A DNA stretch of 64,000 nucleotides from Paramarasmius palmivorus (GCA_037176845.1 JAYKXP010000145.1:45701-109700); one strand, 5' to 3'; numbered from the stretch's first letter, positions 46,332 through 56,862 are shown. The notes: generated from the letters alone by a model not told the origin. Translations and numbers: made by a program.

Positions 46332-49300
46332 ATGGATCCAAATCGACCAAATCAGGCCTCGCAACATGCTCGCGGGTCTCTTCCCACTGCTGCATCGGTT
46401 CCATACTTTAATTCTTCTTCACCTACGCATATTCCTTTTGAAAATGGTTATCCTCGCTCTTCAAATGTTCCACTTCATCATTCTCAGACCCCGGCTACAC
46501 CTACTTACGGTGGGATACCACGGTCACAAGGCTTTATTGCAAGGCCGAATCATATCATACCTCGTTCCGGCTCGTTCCCAAACTTTGGTCTTAATCAATT
46601 CTCTGCTTCTGATGTTCTGTCTACCCCCCGCAACGCATATAATGCTTTTCATAATGTTGTTTCTAATTTTGGTACTGCTATGCGCGAAATGCGAACAGCT
46701 AATGGCTCACAGTTTCGTTCAAATGATAATTCTCATCCTTCTTCTACTTTTCAACAGAATTTTTCTCCTCATACTCAAGTACCTTTCTCTTTTTCAAACG
46801 ACCATCTTGATCAGACTGCTTCCGGCTACCCGAATACCTCTAGGGTTCATTGGGCCGAACCCCAAGGCCGACCTGAACATGTTCCTGATCTGGGACATGA
46901 GCCTGATCGTGAACCCCCGGTATCGCCGGTTCAGGGTGATCAGGATGTACCATTGCGAACAGAGTCTCCTGCGTCGCATTCCTCTCATAACTCTGCTTCT
47001 TCACATAATTCTTCGAACCGTTCAACTTATAGACGTTCACCTCCTCGTAATCCACCGCCTATTCCCCCTCGTCCTCCTCGTCCTCCACCACCACCTCCTC
47101 GTACTCCTCATCATGATCCTCCTCCTCATTTCCGTACTGTACGACCTATTGTTTCTCCACCACCGGCTAGTTCTCATTCTTCTAACGAAATTGCTCGCCT
47201 ATCTTCTCTTGTTGAATCCTTAATTCTTACGCTACAACAGAATTCCTCGTCTACCTCCCACGGTGCCGCGATACCATCAATGCAGAACTCGGCACCTGTG
47301 GGACTTGGTTATCCCTCGTATCCCCCTGTGACACCGTCATTACACAACTCAGGGGGAATGGGGGTGCCAAACACGACGAACGTACCTCCTTATTCTACTG
47401 TTCCTCTACCACAATATCACCAACTTCATTCGCCTCACGTTCATCAACTTCCTACTTTAACTTCACAAATTTTTTCTGCTCCAACTCATGACATGTCTCT
47501 TGATCTTTTACGTTCTTTCATTTCTGCTCCTTTACCTACGTTACCGTCTACGACTTCAATCCCATTATTACAAGGTAAACCGAACTTTGCACAGTGGCAA
47601 GAGGCTGCAGTGGGCATGGTACAGAACCTGGGGCTCAACTCATGGATATGTGGTCCGGCACCGCCGAACATGTCATCTTTCATTCCGGATCTGATTCCTG
47701 TCTATCCACCGGACTTGACAATGACTTCGTCTGTGTCTGATTGTCAGTTGTACCAAGTTTTCTGGGCACGTGATGGGATAGCGGCGCAGATACTCATGTC
47801 TAGGCTGTCACAGTCTGTGGCCGCGATGCTCCCTCCTTCTACCGATCCAGTTACATTTCGCCGACGTACTGCTCGTGATGTCCTAAACGTTCTCCGGACT
47901 CGCTATGGGATCAACGATTTTGCATCTGCCGCATTGCTCAAGGAGAAGTTGTGGGTGAAACAAGCTCATTCTGCTCGTATCCTCGACTATGTCACGGAGT
48001 GGAGAACAGACCTCAACCAGCTCCATGCAGCTTCATATCAGATCCACTGGGGCGAAGCTATTACCAGATTCCTTGCCATGCTCCCGAACGATATCATATG
48101 GCAATCCATACGCAATATGGCACTCACGGAGACGTCTAACAACACGGAGACCCTGGACCGAAGTTCATGGGATTTCTTTGCCGAGTTGGTCATCCAGACA
48201 GATTCGAACAACTCCCTTCGTGAACGAGCTCGTTCTGCCGCATATGCCGCTCAGAATGTGTCGGGTAACCGCTCTCGTCCTCTGGGTTCGCGTGGGGGTG
48301 ACATAAACACTACCTCTTCACGTTCTAATACAGGTGGTAACACTCAACCCCATCGAGACCAACAACAAAATCCCGCCGCTCCATCCCAACGTAATGACCG
48401 AAACGCGAATACGTCGAACAATTCATCCACATCATCACAACAAACTCGTCCCCAGGTGCATTTGGCACACGCAGATTCACATGAACCAGATCCCGATCCC
48501 GACCCAGTAGAAGACAGTAATAATACGCCTGATGTAGTCATCGATATCCCAGAATCAATTGAAGAGGAAACTTTCCAAGGCTATGCTACAGTACCACCGG
48601 AAGCTCCACCGGGATGGTTATACACTCTCGCAACTCAATCTCCGCTCGCCTTCTCTTCGTTTGTCAGGGATTATCAAGGAATTCTGGACTCAGGAAGCTC
48701 AAAGCACCTGTTTAACCAGAAGCAGATATTTTGGAATTTCAATCCAAAGGCTGTTCTGTCTATAGGGACGGCAAATTGTGGATCATTAGAGACGCATGGG
48801 AAGGGCATGGTGAAGCTAAAAGTTACCGACATAAAGTTCCCCGACAAGTCCTTCATCATCACACTCGAGGATGCTCATTACGCTCCAGACTGTCCAGTCA
48901 ATCTATTCTCTTTCGGCACATTCCTTGAATCGGGAATGAGAATGTACTATGAGGGAACGGAGGGACGAATTTATATGAAGAAGCCATCACCCAGAGCTTT
49001 TGGCGTAAAACTCATGCACCGGCTCCTGTTCGTCAAATGCGAATTTGTTATGCCACCGAACCTCACTATCGACCCTAGCACTGATGTGTCCTATCTTACT
49101 TCACCGATACTAGAAGAAGATATCCTAATGGCGGCACCTATGTTCGAGAAGCGTCAACATGGATTCGAACTTGGACATGATCGGTTGATTCATGCAGGGA
49201 AGGGAGTGGTGAAGCAGGTCCTTTCGGGAAAATGTGGACCTGGCTTTGAAGGCTTTGAAACCAGCACTCCTCAGGCTGGTAATGTGTGCGATAGCTGTGT

Positions 49301-52259
49301 GGAAGGGAAGCTCCCACAACAACCCTACTATTCCTCGGAGATTCATGCTTCGAAACCGCTAGAACTAATCCACACTGATACATGTGGACCTATGCCAGTC
49401 GCGTCACCTCACGGAAATCTATATTTTCAAGTGCTTTACGACGATTTCACATGTGCCAATGCGGTCGTATTCCTCAAAGATCGGTCACAGGTTCCTCAAG
49501 CCATTAAAACAGTCATTACACGCTGGGAATTATTGTTGAACGGTAAAACAGTCAATCTTCGATGTGATGGGTCTGCGGAACAGGCTGAAGGAGAGCTATT
49601 GGAGTGGTACAAGAGCAAGGGAATACAGGTTCAAGTAACTGCTCCATATGCCCATCCTCAGAACGGAACTGCCGAGCGATTTGTACGAGGCCTCGAAGAC
49701 GACATGAACGTTCTTCTAGCCTGGGTGAATCTTCCACTGTCATTTTGGGAAGACGCAATTCGCACATCATCTTTTGTCCGCTTTCGACTGCCCTGTACTG
49801 CTCTACCACGGTATAAAACTCCATACGAGGTCGTTCATAAATCTCAACCGAACTACTCCATGCTTCGAGCTTGGGGGTGTCGATGTTGGGTGGCTATACC
49901 TCCAGAGTTGATGCAGAAAGGTAGTCCACGTCGATATGAGGCCATATTTGTTGGATATGAGGAGGGGCGTATTGGCTGGCGTGTTCGTGACCTGAAGGGA
50001 CGATATCGTTTCTCGAGGGATGTGATTTTCGATGAGAACACACCTGGATATTTGGGACGTGTACCCGACAACTACTATGCACCTCTTGACGACACACCAA
50101 CAAACTCTAGCCCAGCATCGAATATACCCCAAGAATCTGAAGATATGCCTATATATCAGAATGACACGTCATCGACTGTTGAGGACGTCTCGGACTTGCC
50201 TGTTCGTTCGAAACCAACCCGAGAGACAGAATCTAGTGAAATACGGGCAAGACCGAGGAGGACCCGGGAGCAGACGGCATTAGGACGCGAATGGCAGGAA
50301 GGGATTCGGAGACGAGATGCATGGCGTGAGGAGATTAGAAGGAAACGTTTGGAACGACAAGCTGGTGGGGAAGTGAAATCAGATGGTGTTTCGGCCATGG
50401 TTTGCCTCACTGCCATTGATGATCACATTGCAGAGGAATGTTCTGTTGATCTTCTGATACCACAGGAACCACAGATCATTCTCGAAGAGATGAACTATAT
50501 CAAGTTCCCTGGTAACCCGGATGGCTTTGCGTTTATTGCTAATGGGCCGAAGATTTATGACCTCGAGAAGAAGCCACTATCATATGGCGAGGCACACGCT
50601 CGTCCTGATTCCGCGAAATGGAAGGAGGCCGAATTGGAGGAGATTGCAAGCTTACATCGACTCAAAGTACTCAAAGAAGCTGAACTGCCAAAGGGTGCAC
50701 ATGCAGTAGGTGTTCGATGGGTATACGACTTCAAATACAACGAGCGCGGCGAAATCACTAAGCACAAGGCTCGGCTTGTTGCTCAAGGCTTCAGCCAGCG
50801 ACCCGGGGAGTATGGCGAAACTTATGCACCGGTCGCCAGGCTCACTAGCATCCGAATATTGATTGCGTATGCAGTTAAACATGATCTCGAAATGTTTGTC
50901 TTTGACTTCAAGACTGCCTTTCTCAATGCGCCGTTATCACAAGTCGTCTACTGCAAGCAAATTCCCGGGTATCCATTGTCCAGGAAGGACCTTGTATACA
51001 TTCTGCTGAAGGCCCTGTATGGACTTAAACAGGCTTCCGCTGAATGGTACAAGTTGCTTTGGGATAGACTTCGCAAACGCTTGAAGTTTCTCCGGTGTGC
51101 AGCCGATAACGCTGTATTTTACTGCACATGGTTGTCGCCACCCGATTCATCTATCACTATGCCGACTTCTGGATCTCCGCTCGTCATGGTCATTGGGCTC
51201 CACGTCGATGATGGTCTCTGTGTCACGAACTCAACGCCCTTGTATCATTGGGTCATTCGCACACTTTCAGAAGAATTTGTGTTGAATGATCTCGGACCAG
51301 CGAAGCTATATCTGGGGATCACTATTGTTCGGGATAGAGCACGACGTAGAGCTTATCTTACTCAACAGCCCTACGTTCACGAGATCCTACAAACATACGG
51401 ACTACTGAATGCGTCAAAGGTTCAGGTTCCTCTTCGTACCAAGATTTCCAACCTACCTCCACCTACCCTTTCCTCCTTACCAGATGCTCCGACAGACCCT
51501 GATCAGCTACGAACGTTGTACATGCGGATTATTGGATCACTTCTATATCTAGCGATGTGTACTAGGCCCGATATCGCGTACGCTGTCATAGCGCTCAGCC
51601 AGTACAACACTAAAGCGACGAAGACACACCTGTTAGCAGCAAAAGGGGTACTCAGATACTTGGTGGGGACGTCGGATTTTGCGTTGGAGTATGGGGGTGA
51701 CCATGCGGGTGATATGAGTTTTTCATCACTGCCGGTAGATGATGTTGCATTCACAGACGCGGATTGGGCCTCGGATATTGCAGATCGCAGAAGTGTCTCC
51801 GGCTATGCTTTCTTCTTGTATGGAGGACTAGTATCTTGGTCAGCGTCCAAACAAAAAGCTGTGGCGCTGTCATCAACAGAGGCGGAGTACATGGCACTGA
51901 CACACTGCCTTCGAGAGGCGTTATGGATCAAATCATTCACTACCCTGATTTCTTTTCCTACTCCTTCTCCATTTCCTATTCTCTCCGACAATCAGGGCTC
52001 TGTGTTTATGTCCTCCTCTCCTTCCACGTCCGGCAACTCCAAACACATTGACATCAAATACCATTTCATTCGTGATCATACAACTTCGAACGCCGTCAAA
52101 GTATCATGGATTCCTACCTCCGACATGGTCGCCGATATCTTCACCAAGCCTCTTGGACCTCCGCTCCATTTCAAGCATTGTGCATCTCTGGGTTTGACGT
52201 CGTGTCCAGGTATTGTTGGGAAGCTGGAACATACGGGGGAAACTACTCAAATTAAATGA
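46332..52259 (+). CDS. Copia Gag-Pol polyprotein, 1975 residues
   Basis: One frame without a stop. Residues 1-400 are Ser/Asn/Pro/His-rich, with a polyproline tract near 236-261. The copia Gag core lies at about 411-641 (GKPNFAQWQEA). No CCHC zinc knuckle follows. Protease active site LDSGSSKH has Asp786. The pre-integrase zinc motif has H949...C986xxC989. Integrase catalytic residues D1016, D1079 and E1115 have the expected 35-residue spacing between D1079 and E1115. Reverse transcriptase has KARLVAQGFSQ, Asp1525 and LHVDD (D1626, D1627). RNase H has D1809, E1852 and D1886, with the copia ending SKHIDIKYHFIRDH. All catalytic positions are present. The single frame has no shift between Gag and Pol, as is usual for copia. 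The start chosen is the first ATG of the frame, about 200 bp after the LTR. Confidence 0.95.
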   Translation: MDPNRPNQASQHARGSLPTAASVPYFNSSSPTHIPFENGYPRSSNVPLHHSQTPATPTYGGIPRSQGFIARPNHIIPRSGSFPNFGLNQFSASDVLSTPRNAYNAFHNVVSNFGTAMREMRTANGSQFRSNDNSHPSSTFQQNFSPHTQVPFSFSNDHLDQTASGYPNTSRVHWAEPQGRPEHVPDLGHEPDREPPVSPVQGDQDVPLRTESPASHSSHNSASSHNSSNRSTYRRSPPRNPPPIPPRPPRPPPPPPRTPHHDPPPHFRTVRPIVSPPPASSHSSNEIARLSSLVESLILTLQQNSSSTSHGAAIPSMQNSAPVGLGYPSYPPVTPSLHNSGGMGVPNTTNVPPYSTVPLPQYHQLHSPHVHQLPTLTSQIFSAPTHDMSLDLLRSFISAPLPTLPSTTSIPLLQGKPNFAQWQEAAVGMVQNLGLNSWICGPAPPNMSSFIPDLIPVYPPDLTMTSSVSDCQLYQVFWARDGIAAQILMSRLSQSVAAMLPPSTDPVTFRRRTARDVLNVLRTRYGINDFASAALLKEKLWVKQAHSARILDYVTEWRTDLNQLHAASYQIHWGEAITRFLAMLPNDIIWQSIRNMALTETSNNTETLDRSSWDFFAELVIQTDSNNSLRERARSAAYAAQNVSGNRSRPLGSRGGDINTTSSRSNTGGNTQPHRDQQQNPAAPSQRNDRNANTSNNSSTSSQQTRPQVHLAHADSHEPDPDPDPVEDSNNTPDVVIDIPESIEEETFQGYATVPPEAPPGWLYTLATQSPLAFSSFVRDYQGILDSGSSKHLFNQKQIFWNFNPKAVLSIGTANCGSLETHGKGMVKLKVTDIKFPDKSFIITLEDAHYAPDCPVNLFSFGTFLESGMRMYYEGTEGRIYMKKPSPRAFGVKLMHRLLFVKCEFVMPPNLTIDPSTDVSYLTSPILEEDILMAAPMFEKRQHGFELGHDRLIHAGKGVVKQVLSGKCGPGFEGFETSTPQAGNVCDSCVEGKLPQQPYYSSEIHASKPLELIHTDTCGPMPVASPHGNLYFQVLYDDFTCANAVVFLKDRSQVPQAIKTVITRWELLLNGKTVNLRCDGSAEQAEGELLEWYKSKGIQVQVTAPYAHPQNGTAERFVRGLEDDMNVLLAWVNLPLSFWEDAIRTSSFVRFRLPCTALPRYKTPYEVVHKSQPNYSMLRAWGCRCWVAIPPELMQKGSPRRYEAIFVGYEEGRIGWRVRDLKGRYRFSRDVIFDENTPGYLGRVPDNYYAPLDDTPTNSSPASNIPQESEDMPIYQNDTSSTVEDVSDLPVRSKPTRETESSEIRARPRRTREQTALGREWQEGIRRRDAWREEIRRKRLERQAGGEVKSDGVSAMVCLTAIDDHIAEECSVDLLIPQEPQIILEEMNYIKFPGNPDGFAFIANGPKIYDLEKKPLSYGEAHARPDSAKWKEAELEEIASLHRLKVLKEAELPKGAHAVGVRWVYDFKYNERGEITKHKARLVAQGFSQRPGEYGETYAPVARLTSIRILIAYAVKHDLEMFVFDFKTAFLNAPLSQVVYCKQIPGYPLSRKDLVYILLKALYGLKQASAEWYKLLWDRLRKRLKFLRCAADNAVFYCTWLSPPDSSITMPTSGSPLVMVIGLHVDDGLCVTNSTPLYHWVIRTLSEEFVLNDLGPAKLYLGITIVRDRARRRAYLTQQPYVHEILQTYGLLNASKVQVPLRTKISNLPPPTLSSLPDAPTDPDQLRTLYMRIIGSLLYLAMCTRPDIAYAVIALSQYNTKATKTHLLAAKGVLRYLVGTSDFALEYGGDHAGDMSFSSLPVDDVAFTDADWASDIADRRSVSGYAFFLYGGLVSWSASKQKAVALSSTEAEYMALTHCLREALWIKSFTTLISFPTPSPFPILSDNQGSVFMSSSPSTSGNSKHIDIKYHFIRDHTTSNAVKVSWIPTSDMVADIFTKPLGPPLHFKHCASLGLTSCPGIVGKLEHTGETTQIK

Positions 52260-52350
52260 CCCACAGATATTTTCTTTTTCTTTCTTACTTTATTCTATAT
52301 ATTATTCGTTTCTTCTTACTTTTACTTATCGTCCATTCTACGTATCGTCC

Positions 52351-52360
52351 GATGGGGGTG
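52351..52360 (+). promoter_or_regulatory. Polypurine tract of the copia element
   Basis: GATGGGGGTG directly abuts the TGTTGG of the 3' LTR. It would prime plus-strand synthesis. Confidence 0.7.
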
Positions 52361-52632
52361 TGTTGGGATTCGGACTCTAGCCTATCATGTGACTTTGTTG
52401 ATTTTTAGTTTAGTCATACTCGTTTTCCCTCCTCAGCCGTTTACCATCATCTGGTCCGTCTGAGGAGGTATGTTTTATTCTTTCTTATTCATTCTATACC
52501 TTACTAATACTTATGCTAGTTTAACTTACACGTTGTATTCTTTAGGTATAGAATTCAGCCGTTTACCATCATCTGGTCCGTCTGAGGAGTTTAACTTACA
52601 CGTTGTATTCTTTAGGTTGTTGTATCATAACA
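52361..52632 (+). repeat. 3' LTR of the copia element (272 bp)
   Basis: Same length and, by eye, same sequence as the 5' LTR, including the internal duplication and the intron-like segment (52468-52519). Confidence 0.95.
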
Positions 52633-52637
52633 ATCTA
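52633..52637 (+). repeat. Target site duplication ATCTA (right)
   Basis: Partner of 45838-45842. The host sequence then continues TTCTATTAAC, as at the empty sites (TTCTGTTAAC). Confidence 0.95.
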
Positions 52638-53524
52638 TTCTATTAACATCCTCTTGCATCATCCTAGCTTTAACATGCCCGGATAATAGGTGGTCCCGTT
52701 CCATTCGACGAGCTCAAGAAAATGCTCCGCGCAAAAGGCTGCCAGTGGCCCGTTATCATCCAGCGATGCAATCTTCTTCAGCCTGAGCGATCGCTCGGGG
52801 TCTTTACATTCGGTTCTGCAGTCGGAATGGACCGAGTCCCCGACATCCGGATAACAAATGTGTCTCTAACCAGTCGACCAGCCTAACAAAATTGTACTGT
52901 GAGCAAGTCGAAATACCTAAATGATCCAAGGTGTCCCAACTGGGCGTTCAAGAGCACCGTCAGCTTCGATAATTGCAGTCCTGCTTGGACATAGAAGCTG
53001 GGTTGGCAGTGGATGGAGCTCAGAGTTGCCTTGCATGCTTCAGTTCACGTAAAAGTTCAAGGTGAAAACTCTGATTACTGTTTCTCCAAACTTTCCACTA
53101 ATGGTGTGCTGCCCGTAACAGCAAAGATCCTCGATCGTTCAAGGCAAGAACGCAATGTCAGCTCTTTCGATCAACTTCCTTGCGTCGGTCAGGCTGGCGT
53201 ACATACCATCCGAACTAGACTTCCGTATGCTAAGTCAAGGTGTTCCCCGCCACCTATTCGCTTTGACCATGCCTACTAGGGATGCAGTTTGCCCCCATTC
53301 TCGACACGGTGACCCCAGATCTTGAGGCGCTTATTCGAAGCTATGCACAGACGCTGCGAATGTCATTTGTCCTGTTCGCCATGTGGCATGACTCACCTCA
53401 ATTTAGTTCCAATCGATATCATGCTATTCTTGCGTTCAATGTCCGACTGCTGTGTGGGAACAGCCTCAGGGTGAAAATGTGTTCTACACGTGTTGGCACA
53501 CCTTCACCCTCAACCACCTTCCAC
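52638..53524 (+). pseudogene. Delta-type block in unit 3, part downstream of the copia insertion
   Basis: Continues the delta block from 45842 and matches 10208-11090 of unit 1 closely, including CATCCTCTTGCATCATCC-like sequence and the intron near 53061-53121. Frames are open for short stretches only. It leads directly into epsilonC. Confidence 0.5.
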
Positions 53525-55788
53525 ATGTCGTTCACAGGTTGCTCCCATGTCACCATTAACGGTGGAATCATTTCAGTTGTCGGGGGTAATCAGCACAATA
53601 ACCATGGTCTGGGCACTGGAAATGACCTGGTGCGTCTCGTGGATCCAAGTGAAGGACAGTTGTCAGCCTTGACTGAGGTACGTCGATATTTACTCCCATC
53701 TCACCTGTCTTTCTGACCTTAAAATACTCAGTATCGCAAACTCAAGACGCCAGATATTCGTCTCAAGCAGAAGATAGCAGACACTCCGGTCAAGAGGTGG
53801 GATTTAGAAGGCTTGAGAAAAGGCTGGGGAAGCCTGGAAGCCTGTCGAGTCATCTACGCTGCCACCATTGAAGATTGAGGGGAGAAGGAATTCATGTATG
53901 TCAGATACGAAGGCGCTGATGCCATTCAGGTGAGGACACCCTCATTTTCATTTCCTGACACAGCTGAGCATTCTGCATCCCTGTAGGCCTACCAGCAAGA
54001 TTTCAAAACCTTTTCTACTGTCAAGTGAGTAGCCCATATCCCTGTCCCTGAGCCTTCCATGTACTGATAAGGACACAGAGATGTGAACTGGGTGGAGCTT
54101 TTTGGCTATATTGCCTACAATGCATTACCAGCACTTGTTTTTTATGATGGTGAGGCTAAGGATTCCTACCAGTGATAAAACCATGCTTAGCTCCATCCAT
54201 GATGTAGCACTTGTGCCGGTGTCGCACATACTTGAACAAAATGGCTTCTCGTCTATATTGGAAATGTATCTTTGCTATGTGCGTTGAAACTCTGTGTCTA
54301 TATCTGCTTGCCTGTTCTGACTTTTCTTTATCCAGTCAGCAACAACACAAGGGGTGATTGCAGAAACAGTACGTCAACTCCTCAAAATACCAACTTCATT
54401 CTCACAATTGAGCTTTTAGCGGTTTCGTGAACTATGGATCAATCCCCGAAATGGCACGTTTCACCAAGGGCTCTTCGTGGCTGATTCATCTGGCCTAAAT
54501 TACAATGTTTGGTCTTGGTCAGGTCTTGCACTTTCTGGTAGTGAGCATCCTTCCCTCAACCTCCAGACCTACAACAACACCAGCACTCTTTTCCAATACC
54601 TCATTGAAATTCTTCCTGTACGCAATATCATCCAAGGAATCCGCCGGTCCAACAGAGGAACCTCAGAGTGGCCCAACAACGAAGACACCGAACACATCCT
54701 CTCATCTCTCCCTGGCACAATTTACCACAGAACAACTCGAGAGGTTATCGCTTGCTACCCGGGAGACAAAGATCAATGGTTTTACTACCCCTGGAAGGAG
54801 CAGTTTCACGTACTGGACACTATGTAAGAAAACACACTGGTGATGCGTGATAGATCTGTGAGGTGCGTTGGAAATGGTGTCAAAGTAGTTATTTGGGCTG
54901 ATTGGGGGTATAGGTTTATGTTGATGCCAGCAGACATTGCCAGCATTGAGTCGTTTGCATTATGTTATGATTTGCGGCCTGGGGGTGTGTGGGATTCCTT
55001 TGCAAATTTGTGGGTGTCACAGGCACATGGGATTTTCAGCCAGCTTGGGATTGAAGAGGGTGAATGGGGGGAGTATTGTGAGTTTATTGTGGTTCTTGTC
55101 AGAGTTCTGGTACTGATTGGTATACAACAGCTATTTTGAATCGCTTTTACCTCTACTTTCAACAGGAATGGGATGAGGAAGGATCACATACACCCACCAA
55201 CACCCCCACTGACACCCCGATATACCTCTTCATCCGACCGGTCCCCTGCCCCTCCGATGATGAAAACAGGTGGGATGATTGGCTGGGAGGGAGGGGGTAC
55301 TACTGGCCATTTGACTCCGCTGGGGAAAAGGAGGTGTTGGAGGGTGAGCAGCAGAGGTTGGGCCTTCTGTCGTTCAAGGCTTATATCCAAGTATGGCATT
55401 GTTGGTGGGATTGTGATGCCCATGATGCAATCAAGATGCTCAATCATCATGAAGGGTTTGATCCCACGTCAATGGATTTGGCACGATCTCTTGGGTGTAT
55501 GATCCTCAAAGTTGTTGACGGGCATTTTGAGGAGGTTCAGAATCATGGTGAGTTCCCTTGTCCTTCCATTGATATATAACTCTAAACACATTTCATTTCC
55601 AAGATGTGGAAGTGGAAAATGCAGTCAGCATTCTGAGCAACTGCGAGAGCGGGAGTGTTGCTGCTGAAGCTCCCATGGACATCCAGCTCAGCCCTACCGT
55701 GGACGTGCATTCAGAACCCCTTTCCACCTTCAGGAAATCATGGGTTCAACAGATGACAGCCAAGGTCACTCTGTGCTTTGGATATTGA
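53525..55788 (+). pseudogene. EpsilonC: epsilon gene copy with two nonsense codons
   Basis: The ten-exon structure is retained: 53525-53677, 53732-53929, 53987-54024, 54079-54149, 54208-54278, 54336-54368, 54420-54862, 54914-55077, 55131-55547, 55604-55788. Exon lengths sum to a multiple of three. TGA at 53876-53878 replaces CGA of epsilonA. TAA at 54825-54827 replaces CGA in A and TGG in B. Exons 9 and 10 are shorter than in A and B (417 and 185 bp), but in frame. The first half is almost the same as epsilonA, even in introns, while the last exons diverge from both. Its 51-bp intron (54863-54913) has GGA where A and B have the in-frame TGA. Signature motifs remain (GFDPTSMDLARSLG). Confidence 0.8.
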
Positions 55789-56325
55789 AAGCAAAGGCTG
55801 TGTTAAATGTTCTTGTTTGCATTCCTATCATATTCTGTGTTGCGTTACTCTATTTTTATTTGCCCAACTATCCTAAGTACACTTTCTGAGCATAGTGCTA
55901 GTGTAAATTAATACAGTTTTTATATCTGTGACAGACAAAGATCATGAATGGTACTTGACACAACTGGCGCTGAGGTGCAATTGTTCCATGTGTGCATGTA
56001 AATCCAAGCTGTCACCTATCTGTATAGCCCTACATCCCCAGAAGCTCCAATAGCCTATAACCCTCTTTATTGATGCTCCCAACTTGGATACCTGCGTGCG
56101 TAATCTTTCGGGGCTTGGGTTTAGGTTCAGTAATAAGTGTAGATGTGAAATTGTGGCCAGTAGCGGCAGAGAGTGCTGGGATGGATGGGCAGGAGCTGTG
56201 GTTATACTTGGTGTGTGGGTATAGGTGTGGGATGTTGAGTTGGGCAGAGGATACAGGGTGTAGTTTTGAGGTAGTGCTGAAATAGCAAGAACGGAGAGGT
56301 GGTGTGGGCTCTGGAGGTGGGACGG
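55789..56325 (+). other. 3' flank of epsilonC, cut by an LTR element
   Basis: Non-coding and similar to 33782-34300. Homology ends at CTGGAGGTGGGACGG, where the plus-strand LTR begins. This point is about 300 bp further from the gene than the insertion after epsilonA. Confidence 0.65.
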
Positions 56326-56677
56326 TGTTGGAATTCTAAATATAGATATCACTTGACAAGTCATTTTCACTTTATTCCGCCTATGCCACAATTACTAAGA
56401 AAGCAGATATTCATAGAACAGTAGCTTTGACCCGGTTGTACCACCATCTACTGACAGTTACTGACACTGACTGTGCAGTTATTTCTAGTTCACTTAGTAT
56501 CTATTATCATACCTTTAGGTTTATCTTTCATCTCTACTCATGTATAAAACCTAGACAGTAAACCCTACAATAATCATAGAGTTGTATTCTCTCTCAACCC
56601 CTCTGGTCATCAGCTATTGTTTATATCGCGCTTTCTGTGCTATTGCTGCTAACAGAGTTCAATCTAAGACTCTGACA
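56326..56677 (+). repeat. 5' LTR of non-autonomous element copy 2 (352 bp)
   Basis: TGTTGGAATTC ... CTCTGACA. Related to the LTR at 13603-13966. A TATA-like TGTATAAAA lies at 56541-56549. Confidence 0.9.
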
Positions 56678-56692
56678 GGTTATGGGCCCCGG
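56678..56692 (+). promoter_or_regulatory. Primer-binding site of copy 2
   Basis: GGTTATGGGCCCCGG next to the LTR end, identical to that of copy 1. Complementary to the anticodon-loop region of initiator tRNA-Met. Confidence 0.75.
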
Positions 56693-56862
56693 TCTATAAA
56701 CCTCAGCCGAACCAGAGTAATACCGATTTCATATTGGTATAGTGGTGAGCAGGAACACTGTAATATCCCCAAGGAACAAAGAACCAAGCATCATACATCG
56801 AATGGCGAGCAGGGACGCCAGAATATCCCCTACCCAAAGCAAAGGACTATTGGACTAGTGTA

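Larger units (their letters stand above)
45843..52632 (+). mobile_element. Complete Ty1/copia LTR retrotransposon, apparently intact
   Basis: The element is 6790 bp: 272-bp LTRs with TGTTGG...AACA ends, PBS, one uninterrupted Gag-Pol frame, PPT, and ATCTA target duplications at 45838-45842 and 52633-52637. The two LTRs read the same base for base by eye. The order protease-integrase-RT-RNase H defines Ty1/copia. The unoccupied site exists in units 1 and 2. Intact frame, identical LTRs and clean target duplication all indicate recent insertion and possible activity. Confidence 0.95.
1910..56325 (+). repeat. Higher-order tandem array of alpha/beta/gamma/delta blocks plus epsilon gene
   Basis: Eleven copies of a conserved core (GCCGCYGGCRCTT followed by a CTCAAAACGACCACCTCGTT-like stretch) lie near 2.25, 4.79, 7.63, 18.89, 21.90, 25.95, 28.05, 34.73, 37.59, 41.13 and 43.22 kb. 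Closer reading sorts them into four subtypes in the order gamma, alpha, delta | alpha, beta, gamma, delta | alpha, beta, gamma, delta. Each delta is followed by one epsilon gene. Equivalent cores are about 15-16 kb apart, for example beta 21.9 to 37.6 and delta 28.05 to 43.2. Introns and 3' flanks are shared as well as exons, so whole segments were duplicated. Unit 1 lacks beta and has an extra alpha tail after epsilonA. Unit 3 is enlarged by two LTR elements. Confidence 0.8.

Noticed and set aside
46273..47223. 316-residue Leu/Ile-rich + frame at the start of the copia element
   Set aside because: It overlaps the Gag frame in another phase. Its hydrophobic composition follows from pyrimidine-rich Gag codons.
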